IMG/VR virus record: IMGVR_UViG_3300033151_000339
Location: 1-21,202 of that record
DNA: 21,202 nucleotides
Origin: a virus
Direction: 5' to 3' (one strand)
This document shows positions 7,722-13,851 of this stretch, one piece after another (the stretch's first letter is position 1; the number at the start of each line of letters is the position of its first letter). Made by a program: the position numbers and the translations under genes. The notes under the pieces are model-generated. The model was not told the DNA's origin. It did not search any database and saw nothing but the letters and a program-made list of their open reading frames with translations.

Positions 7722-8246
7722 TTATGCGGCCATTGCCTGCTTTATCTTTTCCCAGTCCCGATCAATGGTTAGAACCGTACTCGCGCACTCCACCGTCGGG
7801 CTTTGCTTGTGGCAGGCCATCCAGAGCAGACGGATACCCGCTTTCAACAGACACCACGCCACCAGTTCCGAGCAAAACCACTTCAATGGATTCTGCTTGT
7901 CGCGACGGGTTAGGAACCCGCCAATGCCGCGCCAGTCATACCCGCACCCCAGCAACTCGATCGCCGTGGTAATGATAGCTCGCCCCTGCCCTGGGGTGTG
8001 CTCAAAATTGAACCAAGTCTGGTTCGGGGAAGGAACAAACGGCTGATGATGCACTCCTTTGAACTGAATGGACTCAATTTCGTGGTCGTTCGTGAACTCC
8101 AAGCCAAAGATCGTCTTGATCCAGTCCAGCTCGTGATCCGTCAGCAGGAACCGAAGCGACAAATGCGAGAACTTGCCGCGTGTAAGGAATATAATTACCC
8201 GCGAGCCGCGCCCCTTGCCGTTATGTGCTATGACTTGGACTTTCAT
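7722..8246 (-). CDS. Permuted NlpC/P60-like (papain-fold) cysteine peptidase
   Basis: A 174-residue protein starting MKVQVIAHNGKGRG at ATG 8246, which overlaps the preceding small gene's stop as ATGA; AAGGGA lies a few bases upstream. Visible signature of the YiiX/YaeF-like permuted papain group: a catalytic-type His in KFSHLSLRF (His28), the aromatic segment GYDWRGIGGFLTRR (102-115), and the nucleophile-type Cys in WFCSELVAW (Cys125, Glu127). In this group His precedes Cys, the reverse of classical NlpC/P60 order. Such enzymes cleave amide bonds in peptidoglycan peptides or lipids. No signal peptide is seen, so if it is the lysis enzyme it needs the neighbouring membrane protein for release. 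Alternatives are a virion-associated hydrolase or a non-lytic amidase. Family confident, substrate unknown. Confidence 0.78.
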   Translation of the reverse strand: MKVQVIAHNGKGRGSRVIIFLTRGKFSHLSLRFLLTDHELDWIKTIFGLEFTNDHEIESIQFKGVHHQPFVPSPNQTWFNFEHTPGQGRAIITTAIELLGCGYDWRGIGGFLTRRDKQNPLKWFCSELVAWCLLKAGIRLLWMACHKQSPTVECASTVLTIDRDWEKIKQAMAA

Positions 8247-8410
8247 TGGTTCTTCCCTTGCATATAGTCCAGCCATGCCTGCACCACGATGGCAACGGTG
8301 GCCGCTGTCGTAACGGCGATCTGTGTTTTAAAATCGCTACTCGCTGCAATGGATGTGATCGCCATCCCCGCAATAGCCGCTTTCTTGCTCATTCCGGTTT
8401 TCTCGGTCAT
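8243..8410 (-). CDS. Small membrane protein, holin candidate
   Basis: A 55-residue frame beginning MTEKTGMSKKAAIAG and ending AWLDYMQGKNQ. It is real by context: ATG 8410 overlaps the preceding gene's stop as ATGA, and its own stop overlaps the peptidase ATG as ATGA, so no other frame fills this 160-base slot on the minus strand. The protein has a basic N-terminus, a moderately hydrophobic Ala-rich stretch at 11-24, and a clearly hydrophobic stretch at 31-46 (IAVTTAATVAIVV) ending in a short polar tail. One or two membrane passes fit a small holin, and placement immediately before a hydrolase supports that. There are two Met near the N-terminus (1 and 7), six residues apart, so a dual start is conceivable but unproven. 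Confidence 0.72.
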   Translation of the reverse strand: MTEKTGMSKKAAIAGMAITSIAASSDFKTQIAVTTAATVAIVVQAWLDYMQGKNQ

Positions 8411-8655
8411 TTTTGCACCTCAACCGCTTCATATGTTGTCCCGTCATCAAGCGTAACGGTCGCCGTGCGAGGCTCATCGTCATCGAATATATCCATGATG
8501 TCCATGACCGTTGAGCACCCCGAAAACAGCAACACCCCCGCAACGGCCAGCGCCCAGAAGAGTTGGTACACCGCCGCAACCTTCTTGCGCTTGCGGATGG
8601 CGTTCAGTGCGCCAAGCACATACAGCGTTCCCAAAATGCACAGCAACGGCTTCAT
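8407..8655 (-). CDS. Small membrane protein with internal lipobox-like motif
   Basis: An 82-residue protein. The ATG at 8655 directly abuts the upstream TAG. Two hydrophobic segments (about 3-19 and 28-46) are separated by a very basic RKRKK, giving a hairpin topology. The second segment ends LLFSGCS with Cys47, which looks like a lipoprotein processing site; RKRKK plus this segment would be a perfect lipoprotein signal, but there is no good ATG just before it (only a GTG after the basic stretch). The C-terminal 30 residues are acidic (IFDDDEP) then beta-like (TATVTLDDGTTYEAVEVQK). It may be an inner membrane protein, a lipoprotein with a long leader, or a spanin-like element. No family was recognised. 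Its stop overlaps the next start as ATGA. Confidence 0.68.
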   Translation of the reverse strand: MKPLLCILGTLYVLGALNAIRKRKKVAAVYQLFWALAVAGVLLFSGCSTVMDIMDIFDDDEPRTATVTLDDGTTYEAVEVQK

Positions 8656-8961
8656 CTATTCCTTGCGCTTGATCTGGATCTGGAACCCGTTCGGGTCGGT
8701 GATGGCAAAGCCACCGTCTTCCGTCATGGCGTACTTGATTCCACGATGGTCAACGAACTCCCCCTCGATGCGAATTCCGTCCTCTCCCATGGCGATGCGA
8801 AAGGGCGTACCCGCTTCGTTCACCCATCCGATACTCACATCGGCGGTGGACAAATAGGCCAGCGGGTCGATGCGGCCATTGCCGTCGAAGTCGAACAGCG
8901 CGCAACCCTGTATCAATCCAACACAAACTGATATGAGGCCGATATGTAGTAGTTTCTTCAT
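8656..8961 (-). CDS. Small lipoprotein with EF-hand-like loop
   Basis: A 101-residue protein with a textbook lipoprotein signal: MKK, a hydrophobic core, then LIQGC with Cys20 as the probable lipidation site. Just after it lies FDFDGNGRIDP (residues 23-33), which matches the first nine positions of an EF-hand calcium loop (D-x-D-G-N-G-x-I-D); the usual acidic residue at loop position 12 is absent, so calcium binding is uncertain. The remainder is beta-like, ending FQIQIKRKE. AAAGGAG precedes the ATG by about eight bases. It likely sits in the periplasmic face of the outer or inner membrane. Roles could be an o-spanin-like lysis factor, a superinfection exclusion lipoprotein, or a virion-independent cell-surface factor; sequence does not decide. 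Confidence 0.75.
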   Translation of the reverse strand: MKKLLHIGLISVCVGLIQGCALFDFDGNGRIDPLAYLSTADVSIGWVNEAGTPFRIAMGEDGIRIEGEFVDHRGIKYAMTEDGGFAITDPNGFQIQIKRKE

Positions 8962-8974
8962 TTCATTTCTCCTT

Positions 8975-9292
8975 TTATTTGAACCAGTTCAAAACGGGTT
9001 TTCCCGCAAACAGCGAGACCAGTACGGCAATCGCCACAATGACCGACCACATGACAAAGCGGGTCAGTTTCTTGGTCACGTCCTGCCACGCCTTCCCGGC
9101 GCTAAGGATCAAGATATGCGTTCCGCGTGTCGCCTCCGTCTCCCCAACCGCATCAACGAAATCATGGATGAGCTTTCGGGAGTCTGAGGAAAAAAAACAT
9201 TCGTGTTTCAGGGATTCCTGAACGCCTTTGACAACCGCCGCGACAATTATTTTTTGCTCCTGTGTAAGCTCCACCGCTGGTCCATCTGCCAT
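8975..9292 (-). CDS. C-terminally membrane-anchored small phage protein
   Basis: A 105-residue protein, MADGPAVELTQEQKIIVAAVV at the N-terminus, a charged soluble middle (HECFFSSDSRKLIHDFVDAVGETE), and a single strong membrane segment at about 82-97 (FVMWSVIVAIAVLVSLF) close to the C-terminus (GKPVLNWFK). ATG 9292 overlaps the upstream stop by one base (TGATG); a GTG three bases earlier is an alternative start. The layout, soluble N-terminus and C-terminal anchor, differs from ordinary holins. Its neighbours are lipoproteins and small membrane proteins of the same operon, so a role at the cell envelope during lysis or exclusion is plausible. Family not recognised. Confidence 0.7.
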   Translation of the reverse strand: MADGPAVELTQEQKIIVAAVVKGVQESLKHECFFSSDSRKLIHDFVDAVGETEATRGTHILILSAGKAWQDVTKKLTRFVMWSVIVAIAVLVSLFAGKPVLNWFK

Positions 9293-9552
9293 CACGCCAC
9301 CATCCTTTTGTTGCCATGCCCCTTGCCAAAAGCATAGCGGCGTTCCCTTCGATTGGGGTGGAGTCGCCGGGGCAGCTCCTCATTATCCAAATACTCAATC
9401 ATGTTTCGACAGCTCTGGCGGTGCGCCCAATCCTGCATTTCTTCCGTTGGCTCGTGGTGTAGAACCAAGGCCAGCCCCTTGCAGGTCGGGCAGTTCCCGA
9501 ACAAGAACGCCTCGCCGTTAATTACGATCATGCTGTTGGAACAATCATTCAT
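9292..9552 (-). CDS. Hypothetical protein with CxxC motif
   Basis: An 86-residue protein whose ATG overlaps the preceding stop as ATGA and whose stop overlaps the next start (TGATG), so it is embedded in a translationally coupled chain. It contains NCPTCKG (Cys21, Cys24), then LVLHHEP, a third pair of possible ligands further on (HRQSC, His45/Cys48), and a strongly basic C-terminus (PRRLHPNRRERR, GKGHGNKR). The Cys/His spacing suggests a small zinc-binding fold, and the basic tail suggests nucleic-acid or membrane-surface binding. Unlike its neighbours it has no signal peptide or membrane segment. Family not recognised; function unknown. Confidence 0.65.
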   Translation of the reverse strand: MNDCSNSMIVINGEAFLFGNCPTCKGLALVLHHEPTEEMQDWAHRQSCRNMIEYLDNEELPRRLHPNRRERRYAFGKGHGNKRMVA

Positions 9553-10013
9553 TTCTCGATCCCCTTCTCAATCCCCTTCTCAATGAGGATCCGGTAGAAC
9601 CCCGTGTCCTTGGTTGTGTAGATGACGGTGGAATCAAACCAGTCGTCCTGGTCCAGCCGCTCGCGCTCCTGGAACCTGATGACCACCACGACCGGCGGTG
9701 CGTTTGTGGCGGACGGAACGATGGTGGTCGGATCCGGAGGAGGACCGTCCTCCAAGGAGCCATCGGCGATATATGCACAGGAGGTCAGATCCACGGTCCC
9801 GGTTGAGCCGTTCGGAAGAGCGACGTAAACAACCTGCCCCGTGGTTATGTTGAAACTGGCAAGCTCTTCCTCGATGGCCTGCGTGTCGGCCACGATGCCA
9901 AGCTCGATCTCCTGCAAAGGCGTTGGGCTATGCGGCGGGGGCGGCGGCTCCTCGCCATAGACCGATGCAAAGATCGCGGTGAGAATGATTAGGATGGCGT
10001 AGAGGTATTTCAT
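9549..10013 (-). CDS. Predicted exported protein, proline-rich
   Basis: A 154-residue protein with a Sec signal peptide: MKYLYAILIILTAIFASVYG, probable cleavage before EEPPPPPHSPTP. After a proline-rich stretch come a helix (EIELGIVADTQAIEEELASF) and a beta-rich region. The segment APPVVVVIRFQERERLDQDDWF and the TKDTGFYRILIEKG near the C-terminus have no family I recognise. The last codons encode a short tandem repeat, IEKGIEKGIEK, from a 12-base DNA repeat at 9559-9582. The ATG lies two bases after the upstream stop, so reinitiation is likely. Together with the next two upstream genes it forms a run of exported proteins, unusual for the interior of a phage head-tail operon. Confidence 0.72.
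   Translation of the reverse strand: MKYLYAILIILTAIFASVYGEEPPPPPHSPTPLQEIELGIVADTQAIEEELASFNITTGQVVYVALPNGSTGTVDLTSCAYIADGSLEDGPPPDPTTIVPSATNAPPVVVVIRFQERERLDQDDWFDSTVIYTTKDTGFYRILIEKGIEKGIEK
9559..9582 (-). repeat. 12-bp tandem repeat at the C-terminus of the exported protein
   Basis: Two perfect copies of a 12-base unit (plus strand ATCCCCTTCTCA), with a partial extra copy at 9553-9558, encode the repeated tetrapeptide GIEK. The length is a multiple of three, so copy number changes would keep the frame. It is probably a slippage product. Confidence 0.7.
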
Positions 10014-10015
10014 TG

Positions 10016-10543
10016 CTACTCGCTTCCGCTCGCCAGCTTCTGGGCGGTGAGTCCAAGGAAGGCATCCCTGACCTGTCCGGTCGGCTGGTACTTGCCATGC
10101 GTCGCCGCGAACTCCAGTCCGGCGGCGGCGGGGCCGAATACGGACTGCACAGCCAGCGGGTCAACCTCCACCCGAATCCGGGTCTTGAACCGTTCGATCT
10201 CCACGGCAAAGCCGTTCAGCTCCCACTCGTGGCCACGCGGCAAACTGAACTCCACGTCAGCCACCCAATGCGCCTGATTGGTCGTGACGACCTCGAACTC
10301 GATCTGGCTCTGGACGGAATTGGTAACAAAGCCACCCCCGGCAAACAGCCCGTTGGTGGTGATCTGCACGTCGTCTACCCACTCCTGCACGGTGTTGGTG
10401 ACGACGGCAAAGGGGTGGTACTCCACGGCCTCAAGCGACAGGTTTTCCGCCGCCACGGTGATGGTCTGGTTGCTGAACACCAGCGACTGGGAAGCAGCAA
10501 TCAGAGGGCAGAGGGCAAGCAGGGCGATAATTGTTTTCTTCAT
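10016..10543 (-). CDS. Predicted exported protein of unknown function
   Basis: A 175-residue protein with a clear Sec signal peptide (MKKTIIALLALCPLIAASQS, cleavage likely after the Ala-Ser-Gln-Ser region). The mature part is beta-rich with repeated TN/TTN motifs (TNTVQEWVDDVQITTNG, FVTNSVQ, VVTTNQAHWVADVEF), then a C-terminal segment YQPTGQVRDAFLGLTAQKL. Ribosome binding site GGAG lies eight bases before the ATG. It follows the exported fibre-like gene, with which it shares the TN-rich style, so both may act in the same extracytoplasmic complex. The style resembles secreted proteins of Kiritimatiellota and Lentisphaerota, a weak hint to the host. No family was recognised. Confidence 0.72.
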   Translation of the reverse strand: MKKTIIALLALCPLIAASQSLVFSNQTITVAAENLSLEAVEYHPFAVVTNTVQEWVDDVQITTNGLFAGGGFVTNSVQSQIEFEVVTTNQAHWVADVEFSLPRGHEWELNGFAVEIERFKTRIRVEVDPLAVQSVFGPAAAGLEFAATHGKYQPTGQVRDAFLGLTAQKLASGSE

Positions 10544-10558
10544 GGCATTTCTCCGGGG

Positions 10559-12598
10559 TTATGGATCAAGATCGGTGGTGGTCAGCACGCCGCTCGTGCT
10601 TACCGTCACCTTCCAGCGGTTGGCGTTCGAGTCGCGCAAAATGAAATACGCGTCGCCAAAATCCCAGACATCGGCTTGGAAGGTTGCAACGGCAGCGCCC
10701 TCGGCCTGCATGGCGCGGATGAAGAAGGTGTCATTGGTGGTGGCAACGGTAAATCCCAGCGTGTAGGTGCCGCCGCTCTGTGTCGGATAGGTTTCGGTGG
10801 TGTAGGTCGCAACGCGCTCCCACTCGCCAATAATCAGATCCTCCGTCCACTCGGCGAACGGGGACGAAGTCACGCCGTTGGTAGCGATTCCGAGGTTGAC
10901 CGTTACATTGGAGCTGGTGGACGAAAGCGTGAAATTGGTGACGTACAGCCCGGAAGCATCGGAAGTGAACTCCAGCAACGGATAGCCGTTCTTGGCGAAG
11001 ATGAGCGCATTGGTGGTGCCGACCAGTTGGCCATCGCCCGAAATCTCGCCGCCGCTCATAATGAAGCGGTCGCCAGTGCTATCCGCCGGACTCACCACCC
11101 ACATGTTGCCAAGGCGAAGCTGGGAGCCGCGCACGGTCTTGTCTGGATCGGCGGCGTAGTCCGTTAGCTCTGAATCGGTGTAGGCCGTGGCGTAGTCGCG
11201 CTGGGCGGCCACAAAGCGCAGGTTCGCCACATCGTTCGGAGAAACCGGATCGTCCATCACACCGAGATTAGAAACATCCTTATGGTTCGCTGCCTCGGAA
11301 AGATCGGCATAGCCCGTAATCACCACGCTATCCACATGCACACTCGGTGTGCCCCCCGGCAAGGAAGTGCCCGCCTCTACGCGCCACTTTGCCCCCGCTG
11401 ATCGCCAAGGAGCCACATAAACCGCCAAAACACCATTGGTGTAGATCCCGGAAGAAGATGAAGTTGCGTTCAAATCGCTCCATACATCGGCATCTACATA
11501 GGAAATTCCGTCCGATTGCGCAGGGCTCTCCAGATATTGGCCAATCGTCAGGAAGATCGTATCGTCTCCTTGCAACGTGCCATCCGTCGTCCAACCCGTC
11601 CACGAGCTGTCGTTGGTGATCGTTACTGGCGAGTTGAGAATCACGGCGTTGCTGAACGTGATGCCGATGTCCTCCCAGCTCTCAATCTCGCGGTCAAGCG
11701 TCAGGTAGTCGGCGGCTACTTGCGGTTGGACATAGCGGCTGTCGTTGACGCTGATAGGATACACGTAGTAATCATCAAAAAACGACCCGGTCTTGACCGA
11801 ATCAACGATGCTCACGATATTGCTGGTGGCTGTGATTTGCCCTTTGACCGTGAGCCCGGTTAAATCGCCAGTGCCGGTAAATCCGTACCCGCCACCTAAA
11901 GTATTGGTGAAAATAATGTCATTCCCGTCGACCATCACATTCAAGACGGTTGACTGCACCGCGCCGTCGGCAAGAACGCCCTGCGCCGCCGTGGCAAAGG
12001 CGTTGGTGTTGGCTGTGTCGAATTTCAGGGCTGTGGCGGCGGCCAGCGTGTTGGAGGCGGTTATCAGCTCGGAATCCGTCGCCGCCGTAGCCGCATCCTG
12101 TTTCAAGGCGATCGCCGTATAAACCGCACCCGAAGCCGCGCCCCACAAAGGATCGGTCTCCGCGTAGGATGTCAGGTAGCCGCCCGCCGCGTGATCGCCC
12201 CAACCAAAAGCCGTGTTCCAGTCGTTCGTGTTGGACTCCAGCGCACCGATGGCGGCATAAATCACACCTGTGCCGCTGTTCCATGCCGGATCGGTTTCCG
12301 TATAGCTCGTCAAGTATCCACCGCTTGCATGGTCGCCCCAGCCGTAGGCCGTATTCCAGTTGTTGGTGCCGGACTCCACGGCCACCACGCGCACGGCAAG
12401 ATTGGTGTCCGATCCCGAACCCAGAAGCGAAACGCCATTCGTGCCGACAACATCCACAACGTTGGTGATGGAAAAGCCGCTGGCGTTGAGGTCGCCACCC
12501 AGCCGCGTACCGGCCCTGAGTTTAGGCGGTCTTGCGGCATCTGCGAAAACAGCGGCAAGCACAAAGCACGCTGTGAAACATGTCTTTTTATTCATCAT
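10559..12598 (-). CDS. Exported fibre-like protein with WGDH repeats
   Basis: A 679-residue protein. I chose ATG 12598, inside the end of the upstream gene (11-base overlap); ATG 12595 is equivalent. Upstream in-frame positions would extend about 28 unconvincing residues. It starts MMNKKTCFTACFVLAAVF, a signal peptide with likely cleavage after ADA. Residues 28-60 (GTRLGGDLNASGFSITNV) are typical of phage fibre starts. Two near-identical repeats follow (about 74-106 and 120-152), each WNTAYGWGDH-A-GGYLTSY-ETDPxW, 46 residues apart; this motif recurs in phage tail fibres. Later parts contain GYADLSEAANH and DVANLRFVAAQRDYA, fibre shaft-like. The C-terminus (about 580-679) is beta-rich. A Sec signal on a virion fibre is unexpected. 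Position right after the capsid genes suggests a head fibre or a surface protein of the infected cell. Confidence 0.78.
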   Translation of the reverse strand: MMNKKTCFTACFVLAAVFADAARPPKLRAGTRLGGDLNASGFSITNVVDVVGTNGVSLLGSGSDTNLAVRVVAVESGTNNWNTAYGWGDHASGGYLTSYTETDPAWNSGTGVIYAAIGALESNTNDWNTAFGWGDHAAGGYLTSYAETDPLWGAASGAVYTAIALKQDAATAATDSELITASNTLAAATALKFDTANTNAFATAAQGVLADGAVQSTVLNVMVDGNDIIFTNTLGGGYGFTGTGDLTGLTVKGQITATSNIVSIVDSVKTGSFFDDYYVYPISVNDSRYVQPQVAADYLTLDREIESWEDIGITFSNAVILNSPVTITNDSSWTGWTTDGTLQGDDTIFLTIGQYLESPAQSDGISYVDADVWSDLNATSSSSGIYTNGVLAVYVAPWRSAGAKWRVEAGTSLPGGTPSVHVDSVVITGYADLSEAANHKDVSNLGVMDDPVSPNDVANLRFVAAQRDYATAYTDSELTDYAADPDKTVRGSQLRLGNMWVVSPADSTGDRFIMSGGEISGDGQLVGTTNALIFAKNGYPLLEFTSDASGLYVTNFTLSSTSSNVTVNLGIATNGVTSSPFAEWTEDLIIGEWERVATYTTETYPTQSGGTYTLGFTVATTNDTFFIRAMQAEGAAVATFQADVWDFGDAYFILRDSNANRWKVTVSTSGVLTTTDLDP
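12143..12379 (-). repeat. Two 46-residue WGDH repeats within the fibre-like gene
   Basis: The units cover about 12281-12379 and 12143-12241, offset by 138 bases. Each encodes ES-TN-WNTA-GWGDHA-GGYLTSY-ETDP-W. The protein copies are nearly identical but the DNA differs at third positions, so the duplication is old or selected at protein level rather than recent. Confidence 0.85.
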
Positions 12599-13229
12599 CT
12601 GCGGTAACCTCTTCTCCCATTGAGTTGAGCCAGGTTTCCCGCGTTCCACTCCAGTAGACGGGATAATCCAGACTCTCGACAAAGTAGGTGTCGCCCGCTT
12701 CGGGATCGGCTGGCAGATCGGCGAACGCAGGAACGGAGTTGCCCGGGATCTCCGGTGTGGACACAGGCACGAAGTCGGCGGTCACGTTGCGGAGCCGCAG
12801 CGTTTCGTGCAGCAGAATCGAATAGTTTCCGCCCGGCTCGCGGAACCACGCTTCAAGATGCACGTCCATGCCGGAGTTTTCCGCCATGGCATCAATGATG
12901 GCCTGCGCGGCGGTCGTCAGCCGGAAGCAGAATTTCCCAGCTGCAAGGTCGATATCCGCCCAGTCTTCGGCAATGTTGAACTTGTCGTCTGCAACTGCCA
13001 CCAAGTCATTGCTGCCGGGGCCGTAGACGCTGTCCAGCGATGCGTAGAACTCGGTATCTGAAGGCAGAGCCACCGGCTGTCCGGCACCGTCGATCAGGTG
13101 GCAGGCGAATATGGATTCATTGCCGACAAACAAAACCGGCTTGACGTCGATGCTGGCAGGATTCCCGGCGTTAACGAACGCCGATCTTGCCACACTGATA
13201 TAAACCGGAATTGTCTGAAGGTTGGCCAT
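12588..13229 (-). CDS. Fibre/receptor-type structural protein, putative
   Basis: A 213-residue protein starting MANLQTIPVYISVARSAFVN. The N-terminal half has a beta-sandwich feel (SIDVKPVLFVGNESIFACHLIDG, AGKFCFRLTTAAQAIID), somewhat like the N-terminal domain of phage baseplate upper or head-surface proteins. The C-terminus holds the pattern FADLPADPEAGDTYFVES, then YPVYWSGTRETWLN, which resembles the short 'LPxxxxxGDTYFxxxxxxPxxWxGTxW' module at the ends of many phage fibres and tail proteins. No signal peptide is seen, in contrast to the next gene. The ATG is five bases after the upstream stop and the ribosome binding site is weak (TAGGCG), so coupling is likely. Probably a virion appendage or its adaptor; evidence is pattern-level. 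Confidence 0.6.
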   Translation of the reverse strand: MANLQTIPVYISVARSAFVNAGNPASIDVKPVLFVGNESIFACHLIDGAGQPVALPSDTEFYASLDSVYGPGSNDLVAVADDKFNIAEDWADIDLAAGKFCFRLTTAAQAIIDAMAENSGMDVHLEAWFREPGGNYSILLHETLRLRNVTADFVPVSTPEIPGNSVPAFADLPADPEAGDTYFVESLDYPVYWSGTRETWLNSMGEEVTADDE

Positions 13230-13234
13230 CGCGC

Positions 13235-13756
13235 CTACTCGTAGTCGTAGTCGTCGGCTTCAGCGTCGCGCTTGGCTTGGCTTTCCTTGACCATGGTCAG
13301 AAGCTCATGCTGGGATGGCGTATGTTCGGACGCGGCCCGCTCCTTGATCATGGCGTTGAGCTTTGCGGTCTCGCGCTTCAATGATTTGCGCAGAGCCAAT
13401 ACCACATCGTTCTGCTCGGCGACTGGATCGTCGTCATCAACAGGCGGCTGTTCCGGCGGCGCGGGTGGTTCAGGCGTCGCGGGCGGTTGCGCTACGCTGG
13501 GACCACCAGCAGGCGGCTGTTCCGGCGGCGCGGGCGGCGCGGCGGCGGTCACGTCATCAACGACGGACTGCTCAACGGCTTTGATCGCAAGTGCCAAGTC
13601 AAACTTACTGGCTTGGTCGACCGGCTTATCGTTTGCCGCCTTTTCAATGCCGAGAGCCTTGGCCGCAGCCTTGACTTCCTCCGCGCTGACGTTGAGGACG
13701 AGCGTCTTCAGTTCGTCTTCCGGTGTTCCGTAGATTTTCAAGATCAGGTCATTCAT
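13235..13756 (-). CDS. Hypothetical protein with Pro/Ala-rich linker, possible head accessory protein
   Basis: A 173-residue protein. I place the start at ATG 13756 (MNDLILKIYGTPEDELKTL), preceded by GGAG with spacing of five; an earlier in-frame start at 13939 would run through the capsid gene end. Residues 1-70 form a compact domain (SAEEVKAAAKALGIEKAA) vaguely like a HeH/LEM-type helical module. Residues about 72-110 are a Pro/Ala-rich linker with two PEQPP-type units. Residues about 111-173 are charged helices (LRKSLKRETAKLNAMIKERA, LLTMVKESQAKRDAEADDYDYE). The layout, two small helical ends joined by a flexible linker, fits a decoration, head-fibre adaptor or internal head protein. Its position directly after the major capsid gene supports a head role. 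No family was assigned. Confidence 0.65.
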   Translation of the reverse strand: MNDLILKIYGTPEDELKTLVLNVSAEEVKAAAKALGIEKAANDKPVDQASKFDLALAIKAVEQSVVDDVTAAAPPAPPEQPPAGGPSVAQPPATPEPPAPPEQPPVDDDDPVAEQNDVVLALRKSLKRETAKLNAMIKERAASEHTPSQHELLTMVKESQAKRDAEADDYDYE

Positions 13757-13788
13757 GTTTTCTCCAAAGGTTTGTTTCCGGGGTATGA

Positions 13789-13827
13789 CCCCGCCCGTCG
13801 CAAGGGAAAGCTCAACGACGGGCGGGG
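13789..13827 (-). terminator. 12-bp perfect inverted repeat after the capsid gene
   Basis: Arms at 13789-13800 and 13816-13827 pair perfectly (CCCCGCCCGTCG with CGACGGGCGGGG) around a 15-base loop, 25 bases after the capsid stop on the minus strand. No T-run follows, so it is a poor intrinsic terminator by itself and more likely a transcript-stabilising or partially terminating hairpin. The GGGG of its 3' arm could instead pair with a downstream CCCC across TCATA. Confidence 0.55.
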
Positions 13828-13851
13828 AGGGAGACGCCATTGCTGGCGAAA

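Noticed and set aside
10013-11167. 384-codon open frame on the plus strand
   Set aside because: It is antisense to the fibre-like and exported genes, has no convincing ribosome binding site, and its translation is rich in Gly/Arg/His as expected of a shadow frame.
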